Source: Rhizomys pruinosus
Taxonomy: Eukaryota; Chordata; Mammalia; Rodentia; Spalacidae
Length of the DNA: 64,000 bases
Reading direction: 5' to 3'
Assembly (NCBI GenBank): GCA_009823505.1
Contig: VZQC01006699.1
Span: forward strand, 1,496,973 to 1,560,972
Both the position numbers and the translations under genes were made by a program. The stretch's first letter is position 1; the number at the start of each line of letters is the position of its first letter. Below, in pieces: positions 13,601-28,400 of this stretch. A model generated the notes under the pieces. The model ran no database searches, had not been told where the DNA came from, and saw nothing but the letters and a program-made list of their open reading frames with translations.

Positions 13601-16600
13601 GGATTTACTTAAAAAAATAACCTAAAGGGTGGAAAGTAGAAAAGGAGTATATAAATAAAACTAAATTGATAACATGTTGCTAATTTATGGAAGTGGGAAA
13701 AATGGTTACACAGGAGTTTATGACAGTATTCCAGTCTGAAATTTTCCAAAGTTGAGCAAAATAATATCTGATTATCATCAATGGACAGAACTATAGATAA
13801 TTCCCTCTGAGTCATTTATTTAAAAAAAAAAAAAGTGGAACTTAAAGGCTAACCAATCTATTCTCGTTAGTGTGATTTCCAAGAAACCATGCTGCCTCTT
13901 CATAATAATTATTTCCTGAATATATTATGATTGCTAAGAGCAGTATTAAGAGAATTACCTCTAGGGTTAACAGTGATGTTCTATTAAGAAAATTCCTCCG
14001 GCAATATGTGATTTCAGAACGGTAGCCCCCTTCTTGCCGTGCTTTTCTCCATCTAGATAAATATGTCAATAAATGAACAAAGTTCACCATGTTTCTTTTC
14101 CAAGCGCCTTTTCGAGGAGGTAATTTAAGTAAGGCTTAATTAATTCATAATAATTTACAAAGAAGGCATCTTGCTTATTATAATAGGTAATTTGTCAATT
14201 GTACCTTTTCTTTTTATATCTAACAGTAAATTAAGTTGCTTCAATGAGAAATATACATATATATATAATACATACATAATAATACCAATATACTGTTCTT
14301 TTAAATGACTTACTAACATAATTATACCCTGATAGATAAAAACATAAAGAATAAATTTAAGTGTTAATTGCATAATTTTAATGACAAAGACATATTAAAA
14401 ACAAAAAGTAGATGTGTCGCTGAGGGTTGGGCACCTCACAGACACACTTATTCTCTGTGACCAGTTGTGGAGCTCTGTTAATAGTCTCTCTCTGTGTTGC
14501 AAAAGAAGCTTCTTTGATGAGTGGTGACTGGCTTACTTGTCTATAAATATAAGGATCCATATTTAGCATATACGTAAGAAATTACATTTGTCTAGGGATA
14601 TGACAAACTTAGGGTTTTCTCTAAAATCTATGACCTCTACAGCCATGTGTATTTGGTTATGTTTACAGTCCTACACATGAATTCCCTCCCATTGAGTGGG
14701 CTTTAAGTCCAATTAGGTAACTGTTGATTACCCCCAAGTTAAAGTGCCACTACCGCACCAATATCATTTGCTGTGCAGGTCATTGTGGTTATTAGGCCTT
14801 ACAGCTGGGGTTGGACCATCAATTAATGTTCTCCCTTAGCAGCTTATATAGTGTCCTCCAAAACTATGAGAGCTCGTCTTCAGGGAGGTGGCTTCCAGGT
14901 CAGTTACAGCTCCACTGCTCCAAGTCCTGTGTCTGAAGTGTGCCCTATCTTCAACAATAAGGTCTTACCAATAGAACCTCTACACCTAAGGCGTGTGGAA
15001 CATAGTGGAACAAGGGGTAGAGAGAATACTAATGCATCTCTGAACACTCATCAGTGAGACTCCCTCATGGAGGGAGGGCAATGAACACAAAAGGCTGCAA
15101 ATGGCCGAAGTGTAGAGAATAAGAGTCTGCAGAGTGTGGGTCCCTAAACAGGACCCCTGCATTAAACTTCACTCACCCAGGGCTCAGGAACCATTGCAGA
15201 AGAGGGGCTAGAAAGATTGTAAGAGCCAGGGGAGGGGGGTGCATGAGCATATGGAAAGAGAGTCCTACAGGCTCCTGGGACCTTGTTCATATGAACCTAC
15301 AGCAATAGTGTCAGCATGTACAAGACCCATGCAAACTCAAGTAGACAAAAACCCAGCAAGGAACTGGGGAAATGGGAAGCAGGCCCCAATCGTAGCCAAA
15401 GAACTACTGACTGCTGCTAGGTGAAGGAGAGTTGATCTTTAAGGGAGTGAGTAGGTAGGTTGACTAGATACTGGCACTGAGGGACGTCTGGGTCCACTAA
15501 GATAAATGACAGAATGCATGACATCCAGGGAGGGGCTACAGGAGGGTATGGATAGGGGAGTGGGCACAAAGATGATTAAGATGTTCTGTATGAAATACAC
15601 AAAACTTCAATAAAAATTATACACCTCCCCTCCCAAACATGAAAGTAATAATTTCCAGTCATTGGCTTAATGAAAACACTCAGGTTATTTCTTTACCCTA
15701 GATATGCATTGTAGATTGTGAGGTGGTCTGAATCCGCCAAAGCCAAAGCTGACTTTGCAAGATCTGCTTCCTCTTTCCGACCAATTGGTGTGGTAAATGG
15801 AGACTTCTCTGTCATAACTGCTGCTAGTGCTGCCTGTCCATAAATATAATTTATTATTAAAGAGGTATATGCTCGGTTGTTTAAAAAAGCAAATCACACA
15901 CACACAAAAAAAAGCAAATTACCAAACAATCCCACATTAATGTGCCTGCCTGTTTCTTATTTCCAATGCATATCATGTTCTAACTCATAATTTCTTGGTA
16001 AGTAGTTTCTTTTTCTTTCTTTCTTTTTTTTTTTTTTTTTTTTGTCTTTTTGAAACAGGGTCTTCCTATAGCCCCATTTGGCCTAGAATTTACTCTGTAG
16101 ACCAGGCTGACCTTGAACTCACAGAGATCCTCCTGCCTCTGCCTCCCAAGTGCTAGAATTAAAGGCATGCACCACCACGCCCACCTTAAAGACAGTTCTT
16201 AGCTGCCATATGGGTGCTGGGAATTGAACCCAGGTCCTCTGCAAGAGCAGTCAGCACTCCTAACTGCTGAGCCATCTTAACTTCATTTTATGGAACTTAA
16301 AATGTTGGGCTGTGGGGATAGCGCAGCCGTTAAAGGCTGAGGCTAAGAACCGCAAAAAAATGTACAAATGATTATAGTCTTTCATTTAGTTACAGGCAAT
16401 CTCAAGACCACAGCTCAGTGATTTTTGACGTCTAGCTGCTGAATTTCCACTGGCTACAGTGCCTTTTAAAAGTCATTTGAGACTCTTTCCCTGGCCAAGG
16501 ACACAGCTGAAAGCTTTCATGGTTAAGGAAGAGGGCCTTCATCAAACACTGACTCTGCTCATAATGAAGTCTTGGACTTTGCAGCTACCGTAATGTGAGA

Positions 16601-17008
16601 AATAAACTTCTGTTTGTAAATAATAATAATAATGTGACTTCTGTTTGGCTTAGTAGCAGGCTCAGTACTTACTTTGGACACATGAATCCTTGGGTTCAAT
16701 CCTGAGATCATTAGAATAACGTGGACTGTTCAACCACTTACTTGTAACTTTTCATACAAACAAGAGGTACTTTTGAACTTAGCACAATTCTGGAAATTAC
16801 CCCTGATGGCCTTCCCTTGACCACCCTCTCCCTCCCTCCACCTTGTTGTCCTTGTGCTTCATACTACACCCAGGGCTCCATGAATGCAAGGTAAACGCTA
16901 CCTCTGAGCCACAGCCTTAGTCTCACATTTACTTCTAGTACTAAAGAAAAGGAGGACAGAGAAACATCTTCTCTGTGCCCAGACAAAGCCACAGACTGGT
17001 AAAAATAA

Positions 17009-17055
<47 letters not shown>

Positions 17056-19427
17056 ACAAACAACAAAAAAACAATAAATAAATAAATGTAATAGTAACAG
17101 TTTAGGCAAGCCAAATTCTCAAAAAAAGGGGTATCTATCTGTACTTAAGTAAATGGATGAAGATATTTTCAAGTATATACATACAAAAAGTTAAATCTAG
17201 TGGGACTGGAGAGATGGCTCAGTGGTTAAGAGTGCCAACTGCTCTTGCAGAGGACCCGGGTTTAATTCCCAGCACCCACATGGTGGGTTAAGAACCATCT
17301 TTAAGCCGGGCGTGGTGGTACATGCCTTTAATCCTAGCACTTGGGAGGCAGAGGCAGGTGGATCTCTGTGAGTTCAAGGCCAGCCTAGTCTACAGAGTGA
17401 ATTCCAGGCCAACTGGGGCTATAGGGAGACCCTGTCTCAAAAAAAAAAAAAGAAAAGTAAGGTTTAAACTTGCTTCCAACCTTAATACAAAATGGCATTT
17501 AAAGTGACGTAATGGTAGCGTTTCACTTACCACTGGGTCAAGACAGCCAAATATGGCACCAAAAATAAGCATCTTGCCAATTTTGACATTCACAGGTAAA
17601 GCTGCAAGGTGCTGGCCCAGTGGAGTCAGTCTGGGCTCATTTAGTTCACAAGCTCCAATCTTTCGCAGTAAATTCATTGCATTACTGATGACTTGAAGCT
17701 GGGGAGGATCTAAGGCTTTGCAGAGGAAGTCTTCAGGAGAACCAAGGTCACATTTCTGTAGCATGAAAAGATCAGGAAGAACAAATGCTATCTTAAGACA
17801 GCAGTCAACGTTCTCACAGTACTCAAAGCTCTCAAACTTGGAACTCAATTTGAATTTAGTAGAGCCCGAGCAAAAAGGGTAAATGTGTAAGAGCATTCTA
17901 TTATTTTTCAGAGTGTACACATCTGCGGCCAGAAGTGGGCAAGAGGATGGAAATCACCCAGTCCATATTTTCAGTTTCTCCATTACTGATTTTTATAGTT
18001 AACATCTAGGACCAAAGGGTCCTTTACATCTTTCAGCCCATGCTGTCCTTGGCCAAGGTTAAGGTTTCAGTCTCAACAGGCCTCATATTCTGGGCTGGGT
18101 GAGTATTTCAGGGAACCGTCCTGTGCATGGCCAGATGTTCAACAGCATCCCTCATTGCTACATACTATGTGCCAGCATTCAATTCCTGCCTAGTTATATG
18201 ACAACCAAAAAGGTATCTAGACAATGGCACAAATCTCCTGATGGGCAATGTGCCCCCAGTTGAGAATACTGATCTAGGTTATGAGGCTTCTGTATCCAAA
18301 CAGTAGGAGGATTTATAGCAAAATAAAAGCAGAACAGGCTGACTCAGAGCAGAAAGGAAATGACACATAGTAAAGAAAAGTAAAATGTTCGAGCATTGAA
18401 AGCAAGTGAAGGTAAAAAAACAACAGTTCTTTTCAGAGTGAGGAGCAAAGAATTCACTGAGCTCCTTTGGGATTACCATAATATGAAGACACAGTTCCTC
18501 CAGAGGTACACGCAAGATCTCAGGGACAGAATAGTCCATAAACCCTTCAAATCTGGAAAAAAAAGAAAACAATTCAGTAATGCCATTCAACACTGATGTG
18601 GATGCTTGAAATCTCCAGTGTTGTGCCTTACCTTTCTCTGGTGTACATTCGAAAGCAGAAGCCATCTCTGACTCTCCCAGCTCTGCCCTGGCGCTGCAGA
18701 GCGCTAGCTTTACTGACAAAAGTCTCCACCAAAGAACTCATCTGACTGCTTTCATGGTATCTAAAGAAATGTTTTAGGAGAAAATATGTAGATAGCTGAC
18801 ACAGTAAAATCACAAAAAGCTGGAAATATTGAATTCAAGTAAGTTGAATATAGGCCAAAAAACAAAAAGTCCATCACTAATTGTGAGCATTTTTTTTTCC
18901 TGGAACTCACTATGTAGCCAAGCTGGCCTGCATAGCACAGAGATCCACCTGCCTCTGCCTCCCTGAGATTAAAGGTGTGTGCCACCATGCCCGGCCTGAC
19001 AAACATTTCTTGAATCATGCTTCCCAAATAACTTAGCAAACTGCTTATTCCATCTGATACTACCAAATTACAAACTCTGATACAAAAGAAAAATAATCAT
19101 CTTTTCTCAAACTAATTCCACCAAGGAATCTTTCTCATTTTAGTGGAATACTTATTAATTATGTACCAAATTGCATAGATTGAGAAGTGCTACTTGCCAA
19201 AATTACAGTTCAAAACACCTTTCTCTCACAAGATACATTTAAACCCAAAGACTATTTTCTCTAAAGATATAAACAATTAAAAATTAATTTTCTATTGGAT
19301 AGTAACCTTCTTCAAATAATACTGTAGTTTTGGGGATATACTGGGGCTAGTATATAGACTATAATCAACTAAAGTTGGTCTCCCTTACTTATGCAATATG
19401 AACATTAAGATACTTAGAAAGTAGTAA

Positions 19428-19460
<33 letters not shown>

Positions 19461-22400
19461 GTCTTTTTGAGAAAGGGTGGTCTCCCTATAGCTCCAGCTG
19501 GCCTGGAACTTGCTCTGTAGACCAGGCTGGCCTTGAACTCACAGAGATCCGCCTGCCTCTGCCTCCCGAGTGCTAGGATTAAAGGTGTGCACCACCACAC
19601 TTGGCTAGAAAGCAGTAATCTTTTTGTGAAAGATTCAGTTAGTTACCTGCTATGTTTCTTACTATATACTAGGCATCTGCAATTAAGAAACTTTCATTTT
19701 CCCATTAATGATGGAACTAATAATTATAAGAAGGCTATATTTTGCTCAGGATTACAGATCAGAGATTTAAATCTAGGTCTCCAAAATACATGCTTTTATT
19801 ACAATCCCACAAATAATGCTTGGGTTAACTTATTTTATAAGGAAAAAGGGTACAAAAATTTAGGTTACAAAATTCTGCTCAGCACTTTTCTGAAGGTGGT
19901 ACACTGGTGTTATTTTCAGTAAAATCCATGATAAAAAATTCTGAAATTTAATCTCAGACATTTTTGTTATTATTTGTTTTTATGAGACAGGGTCTCACTA
20001 TGCAGCCCTGGCTGGCCAGGAACCTACTATGTAGTCCAGACTGGTCTTGAACTCACAGAGATCTGCCTGCTTCTGATTGTACCATCACACCCAGATCAGA
20101 CATTTTAAATCTTTGTAGTTTACTAAGGCTTTTTGCTTTGGGCAGAATTGTGACACTTGGGATTTTGACTTTTCCCTATACGGTTCTGTAATTTCTCCAA
20201 AAAACTCAAGAGCTCCTAATTCTCTGCAGATTAAAAAATTTTCAATTTGAAAATTTAAACTTACTTATTTTCTTTTGTCCTTCCAGTATCAATGACAAAT
20301 ACAACATCAGGAATAGTGATACCCGTCTCTGCAATATTTGTTGCTAAAACAATCTGAAAATAAACAAAAAGCTAAAACACTTGGACAGGTCTCAGCACTA
20401 TATCATGTAAATTTCTTTAGACGGAGCTGATGAATTTTTAAAAGTGAATTTCCACAGAGCGTCAATAAAACATTGGCTTAAAAAAATAAAACGAAATAAA
20501 ATAAAATAAAAATTTAAAAAAAAAAGTGAATTTCAGGGCCACAGTGGGGGGAGGGACCAAAAAGAAAGCCAATTTCAATTTTAGTCACAAAAATTTAGAC
20601 TGTATTTGTTGTTGTAGAATTTTAATTTGCTTTAAGTTTCATCAGCTCAGTTTAATGAGACTAAAGTTACTGATTTTTTAAAGATTTACTTTAAATTATG
20701 GTATGTATGTGCATCTTAGTGTGGGGGTATATGCCTGAGGAAGCCAGAAATGATGGATCCCTAAGGAATTCTAAGTCCAGGAGGGTGCTAGGAGCTAAAT
20801 TTGGGTTCTCTGCAAGAACAGAACTCACTTTTAATTGTGGAGCCATTTTTTCAGCCCATGTTATACACTTTTATTACAACAAAAACATCATTCCCCTAAT
20901 TCTAGATAGTCATCTTAAAAATGACAAACTGGGGGACTGGAGAGATAGCCTAGCGGTTAAGAGCACCGATGCTCTTGCAGAGGACCCGGGTTCGATCCCC
21001 AGCACCCACAAGGCAGCTAAGAACCATCTGTAACTCCAATTCCAGGAGAACTCCAGTTCCAGGGGAATCCGAGACCCTCTTCTAACCTCCGCGGCATTGC
21101 ATGACACGGGTGCACAGACCTGCATGCAGACAGTACATTCATACACATACAAAGATAAATAATTAAAAAAAAAATTTAAAAAAAAATGACAAACTGGGAA
21201 CAAGGTGAGAGAATTGAGGCAGTTCAGCCCAACCCTGCACGGTTTGTAGGAAGAAAAAGACAATGCTACTGAGAACTGGGTAGCTGTTCTGGCTGTTACT
21301 TCTGGGGGCTTGGGAAGTCACTTTACCACTGGGACTCAATTCCCTCGTTTGTAAATAAGGAGGTATAAAAACACTGATGGTTGAATAGGACAATCTTGTG
21401 TACTTTTAATGTTGTCAAATCCTTGGAGGTAAAATATTTGGGAAACTCTACATGGAATCAGTGAGCACTGATCTATTTCACTGTGTATTTCAGTACTGAA
21501 TGGCCGCTCCCAGATTATTAGGCGGTTTCTAGAACCTATTGATCATTCTACTTTGGCAGTGCTAAAAGTTTTAGTTAAACAAAATCTTTCTTACAGGGGA
21601 GACCAAAGTTGAACAACCTCGGGATCCCTGAAATTCTCAGAGCATAATCAGAAAACCATCAGTTTAATCCAACCCTTTAAAAAACAGTGAAGCTGAGTAG
21701 TGGCGGCCAGTTTAGGAATGAGGACTCAGGCCTCGTGCATTAGATAGGCTCCTTCAGAGCTCGGTGCTCCCCAAATGTGCCTACATTGTGCTTTAAAAAA
21801 TTTCTCAGATTCAAAATCTGAGAAATTCTTTGTCAAGAATGGTTCACTCAGAACCATGATCAATGGGCACTGATTATTTTCATGAACTTAATGGTTGGTG
21901 TAACTCTAATTAGGAATTAAAATCTGGGGCTGGTGATGTAGCTCATTGTTTAGAACGAGCAAAGTTCTAGATTCCATTATTAGTACATGAATGAATGAAT
22001 GAATAGTTAATGGTAGAACCAACAGCCTCCCATGTCCTCCCAGGACCTAAGTAACTCTTGACAATTCATCAGGACTCTTTATGACGACTTCTTGGGAAAA
22101 AGCAGTAATTAAAACAAAATATATAAAAATTTATATCATATTTTCCAACTACTATTCTCCTGAATATTCAAGTGCTTTAATCTTAAAAAATATTTTACTT
22201 ATTATTTTTATATGTATGAGTGTCTTGCTTCCATGTAGGTAGGTGTACCATATTGTGCAATGCTTGTGGAGATCAGAAAGCATAGGATGCCCTGGAACCG
22301 GAGTTGTAGATGGTTGTTAGACATCATGTGGGTGCTGGGAATTGAACCTGGGTCCTCTGCAAGAGCAGTTAGTGTAGTGTTCTTAACTGCTGGACCATCT

Positions 22401-25400
22401 CTCCAGCCCCAATATTTTATTTACTATTTTTATTTTATGTGCATGTGTGTATTGCCTATATAGACGTAAGTGTACCTATGTCATGCAATCCCTCCAGAGG
22501 TCAGAAGAGGGTATTGGATTGCCCTGGAACTGGAGTTACAGATGGTTGTTAGATATCATGTGGGTGCTGGGAATTGAACCCAGGTCCTCTGAAAGTGCTC
22601 TTAACCACTGAGCCATTTCTCTAGCCCCAAATGCTTGAATTAAAAAAAAAAAAAACAGTTCACGAAATGATTTATTTTATCTTATTTTTTTTTTTTTTTT
22701 TTTGAGACAGAGTCTCCTTGTAGTCCCAGCTGCCTTGAACTGACTATGTAGATCAGGCTGGCCTCAATCTCACAGAGATCTCCTTGCCTCTGCCTCTGAG
22801 TGCTGGGACCACCACATGCACCACCATGCCAAGCCTTATTTTATTTTCTTATACATGTGCACGTCTGTGTACAGGCGCAAGAGAATGCAGGTACTGCAGC
22901 CCAAAGGAGCTGGACTCCCTGGATGCAGCTGGAGTGACAGGCAGCTGTGAGTCATCCTACATGGGAGCTGGGAACTGAACTTGCGTTCTTGGCAAGAGCA
23001 GTACATACTCTTAACCACTGAGTCACCTCTCTAGTCCCCAAATGGTTCAATTTTAATATTGGGTTTACTTCTGATTACGTTAAGCTGCAGAACACTTGCA
23101 ATTAGCCATGTATATGGCACTGAGTAACTTTGAGGATAAAAACTTAGAATGCTTTCATGAAATGTTCTCAGATCACGTATATCTGGTGTTGTGAATTTTA
23201 CCTTCCTGATTCCTGGAGGAGGAAGTGTAAATGCTGCTGCTTGATCTTGAGTTGAAAGAATAGAATGCAGAGCTATCACTTTATATCTGAAAGTTAAAAT
23301 CATAGTTCTTAGCAAGAGTTTCTCTAGAAGACACTGCAAAGAATAACAAAATTTATTTGCATATAGGAAGGAACTTTTAATATTTGATCATGAAAAAATT
23401 TAAACAGCGTTTCACAGAATCATCTAATAAAACCTCACACTACCACTTGTGGGTATATACCCACAAGACTTAGCCTACTGCACAGATACATGTACAGCCA
23501 TGTTTCCTGCAGCTCTCTTCACAATAGCAAAGAGCTGGAACCAACCCAAGTGCCCCTCAACCGATGAGTGGATACAGAAAATGTGGTACATCTACACAAT
23601 GGAGTTCCACACAGTGGTAAAGAAAGATGACATCATGAAATTTGCAGGTAAATGGATAGAACTAGAAGATATTATGTTAAGTGAAGTAACACAGTCCCAG
23701 AAAAACAAAAGATGAATGGTATCCCTCATCTGTGGATGCTAGCACCAAGTACCTAGTTGTAAGGCAAACTGAGCAACACTAATGTTATATTCCTCGTGAT
23801 CTGAAAACAACTGTGCTCTTATATTGTGAATCCCTAGACAGGTTGTAGAATTAACCTACCATTTATTTTCAGACTTTGGTATGTATGCATATTTTAGAGT
23901 AATATAAAATTAAAACAGAAAAATGAGAATTAAGAAATATGATATGGAAATAACATACAGTTTGTTTTCAGAAGACATAATTTTAGTATAGGTGCGGTGT
24001 ATCAGGCTGGTGTAACTTAAGCCTTTCTGGGTGCTTAACGACCATACTTAATGCCCATACCAATTTGGCCAAGGGACCTAAGGGATAACTTTGTTCCTTG
24101 CCTTCAGAGGTCAACTAAGTCTTAGGGGGACTATGCATGGGGGCATCTCTTGAAATGTCCTGCAAATATGAGTCACCTCCTGTGCAGGGAGGTCTTGGAG
24201 ATCCACTAATGGGACTTCAGCCAGTGCCCAGTCAGTCTATAAAGAGGAAAGTCTGCTCATGCTTCAAAAAGGGAAGCCTGGTCTAGCAAGATCTGATTTT
24301 GTTCTCTAGTGGATAGAACCGGTAAATGAAAAGCCGAAAGGAGCCAGGGGCTTCCCCCGCCCCGCCCCCCCCAAAAAAAACAACCCAAGTGACCCCTGAG
24401 GACCAGATACTCAACTAACCTTGTGAAAACAAAAACCTTGGTTAATCTGGGCTGTGTGGCCTTAAGCATCCAAAAGGAAAATAGAAGCAGAAATAATCAG
24501 TGAGGCCTGAGAAATTGTACTTCAGATATAAAACTTGAGATCTTAGTAAAAAGACAAAAAGAAAAAAAGAGAGAGCACTGTTGTTTTGCCTGTCTTCAAT
24601 TCTTACTGTCAAGTGTATCTACTCTGTGGCTGCCACTGCTTTTGCCATTCTTCAAAGACTTAAGACACAGCTTTTTAACCCTCCAATATGGACTGAAGAC
24701 TTATGTCTTTCTAAGAATCCTCCAAACCTTCAATCCTCCAATTCAGATGATATGCGTATGTATGTATATGTATATGTGTATGTATGTATATATGTATATG
24801 TGTATATATATATATATATACATACATATATATATATATATACATATATATATTAGCAATACAAGTTGGAGAGAACAACAACAAAAGAAATGGAAAAAAA
24901 AAAAAGGACTGAAACATTGAAGTTCTTCCCCAAACAATAAGCCTGTACTTTGGAAAACAACAACAACAACAACAACAACAACCACCCAACTCTGGAAAAA
25001 CTCAGAAAAAGATGTGAGTACATGAACTCAGGTGGGGTGGGGGGCATGGAAAGGGAAATGACTCTAAATTGGATTGAGAAATGATGTATTATGTATGGAA
25101 AAAGTTTAGTTACAAAAAAACTCACACTACAGGTACCAGAGAAAATAATTAATATGAATAAATAACAGGTAAAATATTCCTTTCCCCTTTTCAGAAATAC
25201 TTGGGACTAGAAGTGTTCCAGATTTTAGAGCATTATAAATTTTGGGTTTTTGGATTATAGATAGATTAAATTATATATGAAATATGAGGTTTAAAACCTT
25301 TTTAAATTTTTAAAAAGTTGAAAAACTGAAAAAATTCTGGTAAAAAGTTTTAATGTATCAGAACGTTTTCCATTTAAAAGTTACAAAATATATAATGAAG

Positions 25401-28400
25401 ATTTGGAATGTAGTTACCGTTCAGAATAAAATCTTCTGTCATTTGAAAGGAGATCATACAACTGTTGAATATGAGCAAGGCCAGGTAAAAAGATCAATAC
25501 TGCTCCTTCAATATTTCTGAATTGGGGACTTTTGTCTGAAATGTTTAAGAAGATATAATATTCAAAATAAGGTAAGTAAGAGCATATAAAAGATTAATGC
25601 CTCCAGCTGGTAGAGATGGAAACAAACAAACAGAAACATACCTAAATATACAAGAAGTTCCAAAACAAGATCCAGGTTGATTTTATATGGGTTCATGTAG
25701 AGAATAGCATGTTGAGTGCGGCTGCTATACTTTTGGTACAATGGATTTAATTCAGCACTTGCTGCAGTCTGAACTGGGATGCATTCCTAAAAGAAACCCA
25801 GTCAGAGAAAGCAGAACAAAAACATTTTTATAACACAACAAGGAAAAAGATTGGTATCTCTTAAAGGCATGCTTCCTCATTATCACTTTGCTAAAAATAC
25901 AGCAAGAGTACAGTTAATTGATTAATTATGTTTGAGATAAGGTCTTGCTATGTTGCCTGGGCTATTCTCCAACTCATGAGCTAGAGGGATTCTCACACCT
26001 CAGCATTCTGAGAAGCTAGGACTGCAGCCAGTGCCACCAGCTGACTTGATGGTGAAGTCTTAGAAACAGAAAAGCACCACAAAACTTCAGAGTTCTCTTA
26101 AACTTTATTTTCTCTCAGCTCTTAAGAACAGCAAAAACCTATTTACCTTGCTATGTGCATACAGAAAGAAAAACATACATAACATAAATGTATTATTCTG
26201 TGGCAGCTAGCAGACACAGAGAGGCTATACTAACTGAATAAAAGGCAGTTCATTTCTTCTCATCCCTTCTACATACTTTGGCTACCAAGCTCCCATTATC
26301 TCTTCTGAAAGAATTAGAACTTTTCTGATCCTTTCTTCGGTTTTCAATTTTCATCTTTTGGGCTTTAGAGAAACATTTTAGATTGTGCTTTCCTGGTATA
26401 TATGTTTAATTGAAACATAAACTAATTTCTTTTTCCAAGAGTTTAGATACATGCATGAAGTAAATCAAGTACCAGAGATGTAATGGAAATACTGGATCTG
26501 GTACTATTAGCTAAAAAGGGAGTGATACAGCTGTTGTGATAATTCTGCAAGCACCTAATAACACTAACTCCCTAGCAAAAACTGTCTGCCCTCAGCAGCT
26601 TTATTACAGAGCGATGTATGGAAGGCTGCTGCCAGGGCACTAGCTGTTAAGAAAACCAAAGACAAAGGTCTAAATTTAGGGACTGCATCATCCTGATCAC
26701 CTATGGGGAAGAGACACTGAGAAAAATTTACTCCCCAGTATATCAGTCACTGCTACAAAGCTGTTCTAAAAGTTGTTTCCTAGCTTCACAGTCCTCGATT
26801 TTATACCCAATGACCCCAAATAGGGTAAGAAGACAATTAAATTATCACAAATTCAAGATTATAGTCTCTGGAGTGGAGAGATGGCTAAGCAGTTAAGAGC
26901 ACTTGGTGTTTTTTGCAAAGGATGTAGGTTTGGTTCCCACCACCCACATAAGGGCTCACAACTGCTCCAGGGCATCTGACACCCTTTCCTGGCCTCTGTG
27001 GGCATTAGGTATACATGTGGTGTTCATACATACATGCAGGCAAACACTCATACACATAAAATAAAAATATTTTTTAAAATTTATTGATTACATTTATTAT
27101 ATATATATATATGAGTATATTGCCTCCATGGACAGAAGCATACTCATGTGGTGCAATGCCCACGGAGGTCAGAAAAGGGTGTCAGATCCCCTGGAACTGG
27201 AGTTATGGATGGTTGTTAGTTGTCATGTGGGTGCTGGGAACCAAAGCCTGGTCCTCTTCAAGAGAAACCAATGCTCTTAATCACTAAGTCATCTCATCAG
27301 CACCCAAAATAAATAATACTTTAAAAAAAGATTCCTCCAAAAAAAAAAAAAAAAAGAGCCCAGATTCCTTGTGAGTTCAAAGCCAGCCTTGTCTACAGAG
27401 CGAGTTCCAGGACAGCTGGGGCTACAGGGAGACACTGTCTCGAAAAGACAAAAAAAAAAAAAAAAGAAAAAAGATTCCAGTTTCTGAAACAATATTAAAG
27501 AAATAGCCTTTAAAATTTTCTCATTTTCGCATCTGTTCCTCTTTTACCGAATTATACCCAAATTTACTGTGACTGTGAAATGCATATGGCTAACTATACC
27601 CTGGCTATCATTACTGGATAGCTTTCAAAATATGTCCTTTTTTTACCTGATATTTTTTTACTCCCCCAGCTTTACTTGTAACATTAATAGTAATTTCTTC
27701 TTCTTCCTCCAGAAATTTCTGACAGTATTCAGAGTCTTTCTCCAATACAAAGCCTGTTTCTTCTATTATATCTTCAAGATGAAAAATCTGCAGAGTAAGG
27801 CATATAAAAGAGTAGGCTAAAAGCCATCTCAGTAAATATCATTTTAAAGGGAATAGGAAATTACTGCCTTTTGAGTTTATTGATTTGTTTTTGTTTTGAT
27901 TGTTTTGAGACAGGATATCCCTGTAGCCACAGCTGGTCTGGAACTTACTATGGAGACCAGGCTGGTCTCAGTCTCACAGAGGTCCATCTGCCTTTGTCTC
28001 CTAAGAGCTGCCCAGCTAGGAGCAAGATAATTGTCTTTTGAATGTCCCCAAACTAATTTTAGAACATGCAAGAAAAAAAAATGTCCATATTAATTGGGAA
28101 TGAAGAATTGCTAAAGTCTCAGGGTACATTACACTTTGGTGTGCTTAAGTTAAAATGGTTAAAAGAGTAGACTTTATCAGCTGAACTAAAACAGTAGAAG
28201 CACTAAGACTAGGCAAAAAGAAACTTCAAAGATAGCCCTAGATTTGAGTGGTTAAAAAGAAATGCCTTACCGACAGATAGCCATCTTCAATATAAATACG
28301 ATTTCATATGGAAGTTTTAGGTCCTCAGGTATGTCATTAGAGCCTACACTTTTACATTTTCTCTACCCTCTGGCAAGGCAGCACCAGCCACCTGATTCTC

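Larger units (their letters stand above)
23444..25120 (+). mobile_element. 5'-truncated L1: end of ORF2 and long 3' UTR
   Basis: It is bounded by a 10-bp duplication 'ctcacactac' (23434-23443 and 25121-25130). Codons from 23449 to 23715 give the L1 ORF2 C-terminus ([20 protein letters not shown]), and a 1.4 kb 3' UTR follows with a (TATG/TA)n tract, an AAC tract and 'gaactcaggtggggtggggg' near the end. The truncation removed the reverse transcriptase, so it is inactive. It lies antisense in intron 16. Confidence 0.9.

Noticed and set aside
20932..21010. tRNA-like sequence with good A and B boxes
   Set aside because: It continues into a B3-type SINE body and A-tail and lacks a full cloverleaf; many similar heads occur in the window.
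23449..23715. 88-codon open frame considered as a gene
   Set aside because: It is the C-terminus of L1 ORF2 in a 5'-truncated insertion bounded by target-site duplications.
24757..25125. Several frames of Tyr/Ile/Val or poly-Val/Leu repeats
   Set aside because: Products of the TATG/TA and AAC microsatellites.
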